Part shown: in pieces, positions 37,767 through 48,821 of the stretch
Numbering within the stretch: position 1 is the first letter of the stretch
Layout of the letters: every line of letters begins with the position of its first letter
Source of the DNA: Argopecten irradians
Taxonomy: Eukaryota > Mollusca > Bivalvia > Pectinida > Pectinidae
Direction: 5' to 3'
Length of the DNA: 64,000 nucleotides
Assembly: GCF_041381155.1 (NCBI RefSeq)
Contig: NC_091135.1
Location: 60,362,567 to 60,426,566 of the forward strand
Notes under the pieces: generated by a model
Database searches by the model: none
Told to the model about the DNA's origin: nothing
Seen by the model: only the letters and a program-made list of their open reading frames with translations
Program-made: the position numbers and the translations under genes

Positions 37767-39659
37767 ACACCTAGGACCTAGGATGATGTGAAATAAATTA
37801 AATATAATAAGTTATCCATTTCGTCACTTTCTTTTATTGACTAAATAAACCTGAATTGCATTGTATTGTTCCGGAAGTTTCCAAAGTCTATCAGATGCTT
37901 AGAATATTGTGACCGATGCAAGAGTTTGTATGATACACCGCTTGAAGTTTACACAAAACAAATGTGTTTAGCACTGTGTAATGTCACTGTTGTTAATTTA
38001 TAGTAGATTATCGCTGACAAGTATATTTTAATATATGTTTTTGAAAGTTTGGTGTCACGAAATCATGGCGAAATCTATTAAACGGTATAAGACACTGACT
38101 TCCGGTATCACGTGCGCAATTGGAATCTGCGCATAGCGGATGTACACAGCTCTACACCCGACAAGGAAAATAATAGTACGAGTACACTCACACTAAAAAC
38201 TAATATTTTAACTTATATATTAATAAAAACAAAATGCACTTCCGGTTTTGAATGTCAGATTTTTTAAAAACCAGGTAAAATTGCTGATTTTTATGCTTTC
38301 AAAAATCATATAAACTAACATCAATCGGGAAAACTGGTCACACCAAACCATGATGTAATGTTTAAACTTTGTGTTGATGGAAAAAATATCATGTTTAAAA
38401 GAATACACTTAAAAGTAGTTAGCCAAGGAAAAATGCCTATAAACTAGAGGTCCCGCTGCCTGTCAACAAAGACAAAGAAGGAGTTTCCAATCTCTATGTA
38501 TATATATATACGTTTCTGACCCATCCGATTGTACATTGTTCGTTTATGATTATTGGTTTATGATTATTGATTAACTGTAATATAAGATTACAAATGTTTA
38601 AAATTGCATTTTCGAAACCAAGATGATCAGAGGGCCTGTATATCTATAGACATCTATATATGCATGTTTCATGTCAAAGCTGATTCAACTGTACAATATT
38701 ATTTTTTGTATGTTGCGTAGTTGCAAATTAAATATTAACCAAATAATAAACTCATGTGTAGCTGTTTTAAGTGGTCTGGCATTTTAAGCAGAAGATAGGT
38801 AAACGCTTAAGCACTGGGTTGTTTCTGATGTCCACTTATTATATAAGGCAATGATGGAGCTAGACTCCAACCATTCGATTTTTATTTGCGAGTGTTCACG
38901 TACGCGTAAACCGATTTAACAGTAATTTATATTTTTACACTAGATCTATACGACTTAATTCAGTAAGACATCATAGGACAAAAATGTATAACATTCAGCA
39001 ATATCAATCAAGATGACATTGCATCTTTTCAACCTGGCTAGCTACAACATTAAACATTGCATAATGATAATGACAGAGGTTATGTAAAATCTGATCGCAG
39101 AACGCATGTACCTGCAGCCTGGGCAGCATTGTCAGCAGTTTTTGTTTGGAGACATCTCGCAACAACTACTCTATCTGAACGTTTAACAAGAGTCCTGGGT
39201 AAATTTCGAAATAAAATCCTGAGTGTATACATCCTAAAAGATAATCAGATCCCTTTTCGCAGAAATGCGTATCTCATTTTCTTTCGTCCGGAAACTTGAA
39301 ATAGATTATAATAATTGAATCAAAACTCTGATAACATTTCCGGATTTTCCTTATAACAAAATATCTTTTCTACAAAAAAATTAAAATGCCGCTTAGAAGT
39401 ATTATGGATATATATAACCGCCTATTAATATTTGATACATATACCAACTAAATTTGATACCTGATTTAAAAGCTGTATCCGGATTTTTATATCAGACCAT
39501 ATTTATTTTTACACGCCCGTGTCACATTTCCGATTCATGTTTTATGATAGCAGACAAGATCAGTTGGTGCATTGGTTAAAGACAAAGTGGCAGTCATGTA
39601 GTGATCGCGCTTTCTTAAACGTTTGCCAATGACAGTTTGCGGAAAACTGACACATAGTT
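37767..39659. promoter_or_regulatory. Shared head-to-head region between NFS1 and PDP1
   Basis: 1.9 kb without a recognisable exon separates the NFS1 start (leftward) from the PDP1 start (rightward). Around 38097..38133 the plus strand has an ETS-type ACTTCCGG, an E-box CACGTG overlapping a TGCGCA, and a second TGCGCA 15 bp on; paired TGCGCA half-sites are the core of NRF-1 sites. More ETS-like GGAA cores occur near 37873, 38239 and 39286. NRF-1 and ETS sites are typical of nuclear promoters of mitochondrial genes in animals. The cluster sits 330-370 bp upstream of the NFS1 ATG and 1.5 kb from PDP1. Promoter activity is inferred from motifs only. Confidence 0.4.
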
Positions 39660-41144
39660 ATGTCTGTTAGATTTGCTGAGCATTTACAAAAGCTGTCGTC
39701 ATGTAGGCTTTCAACATTGACCTTCATTAAATTCAGGATGCCATTTACAATCGGTGGGAGGCTGGGACAGACTATTGTGCGTATGTTTCACCCAAGTGCA
39801 CACTTCTTCAGACCTGCGACGTCTGCTAAACTGTCTCCCCAACAGGTCAACGCATACATTAGGCTAAATGAGCAGTCAATTGCTGGTGATGGTGCTGTTA
39901 AAAGCTTTGACTGCAATCGTCTTCCAGCCAACAATCCAATAGAAGACAGGGATGCTTCAGCCAAATTGAAGAACTCAAAGCCTGGGCAGTATTTGTTTGG
40001 TGTTTTCGATGGTCATGGAGGGGACTTTTGTTCACAGGCTGTATGTGAAAGACTCTATAATTACATATCAGTGACCATGTCTCCACCTGAAGTGCTTGAT
40101 GTGGTAAGAAAAGCCAATTATGACATTTCTTCTCTTGTGGATTGGTTGCATGGACCACAAAGCGTATTCACAGATGTCATGGAAAATGTTTACAAAGCAA
40201 AACTGTCCAAACTTGCATCAGAGATCCTTTCTTTATATGAAGAAACAACAATTAAAGAAAATCTTATCAGTGCATTTAATACTCTTGACCATGATCTGAT
40301 GAGTGAAGCTGCTCCTACAACACTTAACAGAGAGTTGCAATTTAATTCTATGCATATGGCATTTCAAGGAGCATGTGCATGTGTAGCAATGTTAGATGAC
40401 ACAGACTTGTACATAGCCAATACAGGAGATTGTAGAGCAGTTCTAGGAGTGCAGCATGAAGATGGCTGGAATGCACTACCCTTGTCTCAAATGCATGATG
40501 CAGCAAATCCATCAGAAATACGGAGACTTTTGCAAGTACATCCCAATGAACGATCCAATATGATTCAGCAAGGAAGGCTTTTTGGGATTTTGGCACCCCT
40601 CAGGGCATTTGGAGATGCTCAGTTTAAGTGGTCTGCAAGAGATTTGAAGCATGTGGAAAAGACAAGTACCTATGATATTCCTATTTACGGCAAAACCTTA
40701 ATACCTAGAGGATATCAAACCCCTCCCTATGTTACTGCTGAGCCTGAAGTAATCCAGCACACACTGACACCTAAAGACAAGTTTCTAATCATAGCTTCAG
40801 ATGGACTCTGGGAACAAATGCCAGCAGAAAAGGTAGTTCAGTTAGTTGGTGGTCACAATATCGGACACCAGGTTCCGGTGAATTTTCAACCAAATTCAAA
40901 CATGAGTTTGAGAAACATAAGTGAAGCTCTCAAAAAGAGAAAAAATGACCTGAAGAAGAAACCACAAGATGATAATGTTTGTTCGTATCTTCTGCGTCAT
41001 GCTCTTGGTCCAGAGCACCAAAGAATCTCAGAAACACTATCTCTCGCTCCAGGATATGCCAGGTTTTACAGAGATGACATTTCAATTATTGTCATCTACT
41101 TTGACAGTGAATACATCAAAGACAAATATGTACACGAAATTTGA
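39660..41144 (+). CDS. PDP1: Pyruvate dehydrogenase (acetyl-transferring) phosphatase catalytic subunit, PDP1-type
   Basis: PP2C-family Mg2+/Mn2+ phosphatase that dephosphorylates the E1-alpha subunit of pyruvate dehydrogenase and reactivates the complex in the mitochondrial matrix. 494 codons in a single exon; the vertebrate PDP genes also keep their coding region in one exon. Visible: basic, acid-free N-terminus of about 55 residues fitting a presequence; the PDP signature LSPQQVNAYIRLNEQS (about 58-73); LPANNPIEDR (88-97); metal motif GVFDGHGG (114-121); NTGDCRAVLG (254-263); RLFGILAPLRAFGD (306-319); TPPYVTAEPEV (354-364); IIASDGLWE (377-385); and metal-binding YRDDISIIV (470-478). All expected PP2C aspartates are present. 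A second in-frame ATG 26 codons later (39738) could be the real start; the upstream one is kept because it lengthens the basic presequence. It is divergent from NFS1, 1.9 kb away. PDP1 versus PDP2 cannot be resolved; invertebrates usually have a single gene. Confidence 0.93.
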   Translation: MSVRFAEHLQKLSSCRLSTLTFIKFRMPFTIGGRLGQTIVRMFHPSAHFFRPATSAKLSPQQVNAYIRLNEQSIAGDGAVKSFDCNRLPANNPIEDRDASAKLKNSKPGQYLFGVFDGHGGDFCSQAVCERLYNYISVTMSPPEVLDVVRKANYDISSLVDWLHGPQSVFTDVMENVYKAKLSKLASEILSLYEETTIKENLISAFNTLDHDLMSEAAPTTLNRELQFNSMHMAFQGACACVAMLDDTDLYIANTGDCRAVLGVQHEDGWNALPLSQMHDAANPSEIRRLLQVHPNERSNMIQQGRLFGILAPLRAFGDAQFKWSARDLKHVEKTSTYDIPIYGKTLIPRGYQTPPYVTAEPEVIQHTLTPKDKFLIIASDGLWEQMPAEKVVQLVGGHNIGHQVPVNFQPNSNMSLRNISEALKKRKNDLKKKPQDDNVCSYLLRHALGPEHQRISETLSLAPGYARFYRDDISIIVIYFDSEYIKDKYVHEI

Positions 41145-42789
41145 ATTTGATTTGACTCTTTTCCATTGACCCAATATTTTGTATGTCAATATTGGAATGA
41201 AAGAAATTCAGCACCATTTGCATATTATATTGCAACTACAATTATGTCATATTAAACTATTTTATGCTACCAGTTTAACTACAACAAGCAGAAATTTAAA
41301 CTAAAAATATATCATAGCTTTGGGTTAGTGATCACTTATAATAACTACATCTTTGCAATATACAATATAAATTATAAGTAAAGCATCATATATATTCAAA
41401 TGTACTTGCTTATATATTAGTAATATGATATGATCAGTGTGTTCTTTACTATCAGTTAAATGTTAAAATATATGCAACAAAATTATGGGGCAATGAAATA
41501 GCAGTATGCATATATATATACATTTACATGTACCCACATGAGTGTATTTGATTAAAGTTTATTGTCTAACTGAAACTATATAAATGCATATCATTACTGA
41601 TATTAATTCTAAAGCATTACACAATTTTGGTTTTTATATTTAAGCTGATACAAATGTATAACAGTAAGCTGATTGAGCATTGTTGGTATAGCACATGTAA
41701 AGGTTATTGCACACATGGCCAACCCCTTTCATGGTGATGTAAGTAATAGATACAGGTAAATAAAAATAGAGAACAATGGGAGAGTGGGGTATAAGGATGG
41801 AAAGGTATGAATTTTTCAATCAACCTGTCTTTTTGTTCGAGGTTAAGAAGCATGCAGTAAGTCAGTTATTGCATGATTTCTCGTCACTCGGGATTTATTA
41901 CCCCCTCGCTTTGCTCAGGGGTAATAAATCCCTTATTACTCGAAAGCCATGCAATAACCTTTACTTGGCCATGGAAGTGGATTATGTGGACTCAACTGTG
42001 GTTGCAAGTGATTCATTTGCCACTCTTTCCTTGTATGGAGAAGTTGGTAGTATGCAATAAACAGGGTCATTAATTATCATAGTTCAGTCACTGGTTATGG
42101 CTGGAGAAACTATAAAATGACACAACTTCATCATCATCTTGCCATATATATATCAAGGACAAAAACAAATATGAATATTAACAGGACCTTTTCTTCCATA
42201 ACTGAGTTAAGGCCTTTTGTCTCTGTCATTTGTCATTATAGGAAGCAAATTATCAGATTATGAAAAAATATCTATGAGTAATTTGAAAAAGAAATTCCTT
42301 TAGAAATAAGACCCATTATCAGAACCAGAAAAAAGGAAAAAAGTGTTGTACAGTCAGTGTATGAACACTCGATCAGGTATGTTCCAAATGTGTATTATCA
42401 TTTTCTTTTAATTTGTTGTTAATCATGAACAATTTTTATCTCATATCTTTAGTAAGTTTGTACATTTTCAGCACTGCACCAGATTTTATAAGTTTGCTGT
42501 TGATTAATTGTGAAGAATGACTTCTCCTAATAATTTTCTAAATTCATGAAAAGGGTTTTGTTTGACCTTTGTTTATGAGATCAACTTTTTAACTTGTGTT
42601 ATGAACACATAGAAGAATTTGTTAGACACTTATAAAATTAGATGATAAATTACAAAGAGACAGTATCAAAACAGTAAGAACCAAAATAAATAAACATCTC
42701 ATAAATGAAAATGGGTAGCATGAACCTTCTAAGGGTTGATGTTTTGATTGATATGATACTTTGATTTGATACACTTTATTGAAGTGTTT
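41145..42789. other. 3' flank of PDP1
   Basis: AT-rich sequence with no coding signal. The PDP1 3' UTR must begin here; I see no single convincing polyadenylation site. Confidence 0.4.
41865..41958. mobile_element. Very short palindromic MITE
   Basis: A 94-bp near-palindrome: GTTATTGCATG...GGGATTTATTACCCC, loop CTCGCTTTGCTCA, then GGGGTAATAAATCCC...CATGCAATAAC. A 94-codon open frame crosses it (41776..42060) but follows the palindrome and resembles nothing known. Confidence 0.7.
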
Positions 42790-44340
42790 TCTCTAAAGGG
42801 GAATACGACACCCACTGTGTGTAACATGTACTATTTAGTGTATCTCTGTAGGGGAACACAACATCCACTGTGTGTAACATGTGTACTATTTAGTGTAACT
42901 CTGTAGGGGAACACAACATCCACTGTATGTAACATGTGAACTATTTAGTGTATCTCTGTAGGGGAACACAACATCCACTGTGTGTAACATGTGAACTATT
43001 TAGTGTAACTCTGTAGGGGAACACAACATCCACTGTGTGTAACATGTGAACTATTTAGTGTATCTCTGTGGTACTGTTGTAACATGTGAACTATTTAGTG
43101 TATCTCTGTAGGGGAACACAACATCCACTGTATGTAACATGTGAACTATTTAGTGTATCTCTGTAGGGGAACACAACACACTGAACATTAGTGACTTGTG
43201 GGACAACATCCACTGTGTGTAACATGTGTACTATTTAGTGTAACTCTGTAGGGGAACACAACATCCACTGTATGTAACATGTGTACTATTTAGTGTATCT
43301 CTGTAGGGGAACACAACATCCACTGTATGTAACATGTGTACTATTTAGTGTATCTCTGTAGGGGAACACAACATCCACTGTGTGTAACATGTGTACTATT
43401 TAGTGTAACTCTGTAGGGGAACACAACATCCACTGTATGTAACACGTGTGCTATTTAGTGTATCTCTGTAGGGGAACACAACATCCACTGTGTGTAACAT
43501 GTGAACTATTTAGTGTAACTCTGTAGGGGAACACAACATCCACTGTATGTAACATGTGTACTATTTAGTGTATCTCTGTAGGGGAACACAACATCCACTG
43601 TGTGTAACATGTGTACTATTTAGTGTATCTCTGTAGGGGAACACAACATCCACTGTGTGTAACATGTGTACTATTTAGTGTATCTCTGTAGGGGAACACA
43701 ACATCCACTGTATATAACATGTGTACTATTTAGTGTATCTCTGTAGGGGAACACAACATCCACTGTGTGTAACATGTGAACTATTTAGTGGATCTCTGTA
43801 GGGGAACACAACATCCACTGTATGTAACATGTGTACTATTTAGTGTATCTCTGTAGGGGAACACAACATCCACTGTGTGTAACATGTGTACTATTTAGTG
43901 TATCTCTGTAGGGGAACACAACATCCACTGTGTGTACTATTTAGTGTATCTCTGAAGGGGAACACAACATCCACTGTATATAACATGTGTACTATTTAGT
44001 GTAACTCTGTAGGGGAACACAACATCCACTGTGTGTAACATGTGAACTATTTAGTGTATCTCTGTAGGGGAACACAACATCCACTGTATGTAACATGTGA
44101 ACTATTTAGTGTATCTCTGTAGGGGAACACAACATCCACTGTGTGTAACATGTGTACTATTTAGTGTATCTCTGTAGGGGAACACAACATCCACTGTATG
44201 TAACATGTGAACTATTTAGTGTATCTCTGTAGGGGAACACAACATCCACTGTATGTAACATGTGAACTATTTAGTGTATCTCTGTAGGGGAACACAACAT
44301 CCACTGTATGTAACAACTGTGTTATCTCTGTCCAGTGGAA
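42790..44340. repeat. 55-bp minisatellite, ~27 copies
   Basis: Unit TAGGGGAACACAACATCCAC TGTGTGTAACATGTGTACTA TTTAGTGTATCTCTG. Units differ mainly at four positions (TGTGTG/TGTATG, GTGTAC/GTGAAC, GTATC/GTAAC); two units near 43060 and 43170 are truncated or carry extra bases. Intergenic, 1.6 kb downstream of PDP1. Confidence 0.97.
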
Positions 44341-44769
44341 TACGTGTAATATTAAATAAGTAATAACAGCACTGTATGCATACTATATTTCCTTAATAAT
44401 GCATAAATGTGTGAGTAACTTAGAGTAAGTATTTCAATGATATTGATTAACTGAAAAGATATTCAAGATACATGTATATGCATATACCATAATTATACAG
44501 TGTATTGATAGTATTGACAATGAAATATTTAAACAGCCTGTATTCATTTAGACATGTACATATTTATAATCTATGAAATCCAAGAGCTACACTGTCCATA
44601 TGTTACTGGTATGTTTTTGAATACAGTAATTAATATCATAAAAACTATAGCATTATAACATTAAAATAACAATGATGATATGATATATATCTGTAGTACA
44701 TTACTTTTCTAAAGTCACAACCTATAGGACTTTATCAGTGTTATAGGACAGTTAAGCAGTACAGATTTT

Positions 44770-46657
44770 TAGCTCACCTGGCCCAAAGGGCCAGTGAGCT
44801 TTCGCCATGGTGCGGCGTCCGTCCGTCAACATTTCCTTTAAATCGCTACTAGTCATAAAGTACTGAATGGATTTTAACCAAATTTGGTCAGAAACTATAA
44901 ATGGTGACCTTGACCCCCCTGGGGCCGGAGGAGCTGGGCCAAATAGGGGAAATAAAGGAAATTCCTTTAAATCGCTACTAGTCATAAAGTACTTGATGGA
45001 TTTTAACCAAATTTGGTCAGAAATTTCATTAGGGGAAGGGGATCAGATTTTGCATAAATGGTCACCCTGATTCCCCTGGGGCCGGAGGGCCTGGCCCAAT
45101 AGGGAAAATAGAGATAATTCCTTTAAATGGCTACTTGTCATAAAGTACTGAACGGATTTTAACCAAATTTGGTCAGAAACTGCCTTAGGGGAAGGGGATC
45201 AGATTTTGCATAAATGGTGACCCTGGGGCCAGAGGGGCTGGGCCCAATAGGGAAAATAGAGATAATTCCTTTAAATCGCTACTAGTCATAAAGTACCTGA
45301 TGGATTTTAACCAAATTTGGTCAGAAACATCCTTTGGAGAAGGGGAATAGATTTTTTTAAATGGTGACCTTGGGCCCCCTGGGGCCGGAGGGGCTGGGCC
45401 CAATAGGGGAAATAGAGGAAATTCCTTTAAATCGCTACTAGTCATAAAGTATTTGATGGATTTTAACCAAATTTGGTCAGAAACTTCATTAGGGGAAGGG
45501 GATCAGATTTTGCATAAATGGTGACCCTGACCCCCCTGGGGCCAGAGGGGCTGGGCCCTATAGGGGAAATAGAGGAAATTCCTTTAAATGGCTACTTGTC
45601 ATAAAGTACTGTATGGATTTTAACCAAATTTTGTCAGAAACTTCCTTAGGGGAAGGGGATCAGATTTTGCATAAATGTTGACCCTGACCCCCCTGGGGCC
45701 AGAGGGGCTGGGCCCAATAGGGGAAATAGAGGAAATTCCTTTAAATGGCTACTTGTCAGATTTTGCATAAATGGTGACTTTGTAATTGTAAGTTAACATT
45801 TTGCTATCATGTAAGTGACACCATTTTTAAACAGGATTTTTAATTAAACTTCATACATTGGCAAAGTATCCTTGCACGTGAACCTCTAACAAATTCATGT
45901 TTCAGTTTCCCAAGGAGAGGTTGCCATTACTATTTATAGAACGTCTTTGAAGACAGGCACTGCTGAGACAAGTTATTTTGAAAATTGATCTTGATCACAC
46001 TCTTCATTCATACTATGAAATCTTGTTATCTCAAAGTCAATCGGACCATGAAGAAACTTTGAGATATAAAGTACACAAAGAATAAAATTAAACAATCGGA
46101 ACAAAACATTTGGCTGATCAAGTGAAGTGAGGTCTGAGAGTTAAGATTTTCAGATAATGAGGCTTGACTGTAGCAGTTAAGTATAAGAATATTTTTTAAT
46201 TGGTCTAGTTGCCATCTGACCTGATTAAATCACAAAGATGCATGAGAGGGGATTTGAATTGCTTGCAATATCTTCTTTAGTCTTTATCACGCAACTATAC
46301 ATGTAAAACATGTACTGGGAAATTCCATTGTCAACAGTACAACTAGTGAGTAGATGTAGTCATGCTCAACCTTGATTAACAAGGGTAAATACTAGTATGT
46401 CAAATTCTATATATATGGATATAAGTTTTTATGGAGTTGTGTACAGACAGCGTTATATACTGGCATCTTATTCATGCAGCTGAGGTGGCACTCCATGCAA
46501 GAAGTAATAATTTGGTTTTAAATCAATATAAGTAATCTTGAAGAGGAACAATCCTATATATGATTAACTAAAACATGTATACATTGGAACAACTGTTTAC
46601 TTTCACCATAATTGCTACAATGTCCAGGTGAGCGATACAGGCCCCATGGGCCTCTTG
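44770..46657 (+). mobile_element. Pearl/HINE-like element, long copy
   Basis: Left end TAGCTCACCTGGCCCAAAGG, whose first 30 bp fold into a hairpin with GGGCCAGTGAGCT; right end CCAGGTGAGCGATACAGGCC..CCTCTTG. Six core units (CGCTACTAGTCATAAAGTAC or close) at 44844, 44973, 45129, 45277, 45433 and 45589, about 155 bp apart, then a unique ~850-bp arm. Helitron-type elements move by rolling-circle replication, and a terminal hairpin plus internal tandem units fit that class. Open frames across the core units repeat with the unit and are not genes. Confidence 0.75.
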
Positions 46658-46769
46658 TTATTTTATGTTGAAATAATGAGACTGTATCGTGCTTGATAGT
46701 GAATGCCTATCAAAAGTGTTGAGATGACTAATTCATAAAAACCTTGGCTTTTAAACCCACCATCCTCGC

Positions 46770-47250
46770 CATCATCAGCTGGTGGGCTATTCAAATCGCC
46801 TTTTGTCCCTGGTCCGTCGTCCGTCTGTTCTTCCGTCCATAAACAGTTCTTTTTACTGCTTTTTCTCAGAAAGTACTGAAGGTATCTATCTCAAATTTCA
46901 TATGCAGGTTCCCCTGGAGCCTTTGATGTGCATATTGCCTTTTGGGACCATGTGCTGAACAATATGACAGACAGGTCGCCATCTTGTATTTTGATAGTTG
47001 AAGATTGTTACCGCTATTTCTTAGAAAGTGCTGAAGGGATCTGTCTCAAATTTCACATGCATGTTCCCCTAGGGCCCTAGTTGTGCATATTGCATTTTAG
47101 GACTGATCGATGAATAAGATGGCCAACAGGCAGCCATCTTGAATTTTGATAGTTGAAGTTTGTTAATGCTATTTCTCAGAGAGTACTGAAGGGATCTGTC
47201 TTAAATTTCATATACAGATTGCCCTAGAACCCTTGTTGTGCTTAAATTAT
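46770..47250. repeat. Second core-repeat element, three ~155-bp units
   Basis: TCTCAGAAAGTACTGAAGG and variants at 46865, 47021 and 47175, each followed by ATCTGTCTCAAATTTCA and a CCTAGGGCCC-like segment. Preceded by GGTCCGTCGTCCGTCTGTTC, as at the left arm of the 44.77-kb element (GCGTCCGTCCGTCAAC), so the two families share part of an arm though the cores differ. Confidence 0.65.
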
Positions 47251-48444
47251 ACCAACAAAGAGGCCTATAGATTTAAAAATGAGTCAGAAGTATGATGGAA
47301 AGGAAGGCTATTCATATGAAAGATATGATGTTACATCCGTACATGTATATTTCAAGTTCACTAGGGTTAATCAACTTACATATATTATCCTTTTAACAAC
47401 AACTTACTAGTGTAAGTCAGCAGACCATAGACATGATGTGCTATTTGTTTTTCTGATATATATATATCATGTCAAAAGATACAATCAAAGTTATTGACAT
47501 ATATATGTAATTATGAAGGATAAAGTTTTGTTAAATCGCATCCATTTAGTGATAAATAGTGTGGTTTATATAATTTTCCAATGCTAAATATGCCTTTATC
47601 TACATGTACATGTATATAAATTCAAACTGTAATGTTACAGTTTGCATGCAGTAACAAATTATAATTTGATATACATATTTTATTACATTATAAATGTTGT
47701 ATATAATTATGTACCTCAAAGTCAAAGCTATTAATGTCATAAAAAATAGCGACAGTTGTTAAATAAGAAAAGTTTTCAATTATGGGTGTTTTATGTTAAA
47801 GACAATCTTACATGTACAACATTTGTAAATGATTGTTTTTGTTCATTAGTTACGATTGTTGAACATTACTTGTGCAATCAATCATGTGTCTTTCATCTTT
47901 TAAATCATTCCCCACCAGAATATCACAGAAATTCAATTTTCTTGAATTTATGTATTGGTCCATCTCATCACTGATCTCCTTTTTTTTTTAAACTGCATAA
48001 TCATTTAAATAAATACATATATTTAAACCTTTTGCTCAAATTATAGTATTGCTTCAATTTGATTTCTTTTAAACAAACTTCTGCATTAGTGCACATACAT
48101 GACAGTGTAAACAATATTTAAAAAGCTGGAAATTAAAATGTCTTGGACACTCCGGTAGAGCTTGACATAGCTGCTGGTAGGAATGTTAAACTCCATACTT
48201 CAGCATAACTTGTTGATTCTTCTTCAGGTATACATCTTACCCACAAAAAGCAGCTACCTATGGTAACTTTTTTGGCTTTAGGTCCATTCTGAGTTATTTC
48301 CCTTTAAACAGATTGTACTACGGATCATTGTTGGTAAAGTCTCCTATAGGTCCCTCTCAGGTATACTATTTTCTTCAGTTCATTTTTTCTGTTCCATATC
48401 AGAAAATATATGCATGTGCTAATTTACTCTTCATTCGCATATAA

Positions 48445-48585
48445 CAGTTATCTGCCCTTGTAGATAGGTTGCATCAAGGTTTGGTGAAATAACACATTTT
48501 TCAGGAATATGACATAATCTTCGCTATCAAAACCATGAAAAAAAAAATCAGAAACAATATCTACTCATAAGGGCAGATAACTGTA
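48445..48585. mobile_element. Short inverted-repeat element (MITE-like)
   Basis: ATAACAGTTATCTGCCCTTG at the left is mirrored by AAGGGCAGATAACTGTAATA at the right, spacing about 140 bp. It lies just left of the DIRS-type element and could be its neighbour or its insertion site. Confidence 0.6.
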
Positions 48586-48821
48586 ATATACAAAAGACAG
48601 ATATTTTGTTGTTTCCGATCTCTATCCTGTAATGTCTGATATTACAATGTTGATATACGTTTGTTTTTTGTTCGGTTTTTCGTCGCTGAGGCTTCGTTGC
48701 CGTTGTTATTAGGTAAGATTTGTGTCACCTAACACTGTTTTTTTACGTGTTTAGGGTGTGTTGCTTATATTTTACGTTTTTGACGTAATTTTCTTACCTT
48801 GTTTACGTAATTGTCGTTGTA

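Noticed and set aside
41776-42060. 94-codon plus-strand frame downstream of PDP1
   Set aside because: It runs through a palindromic MITE and matches no protein family; better explained by chance.
44752-45445. Several 67-97-codon frames rich in GPAPPAPGG-like sequence (also at 30046..30412)
   Set aside because: They repeat with the ~155-bp core units of the pearl-like elements and occur on both strands.
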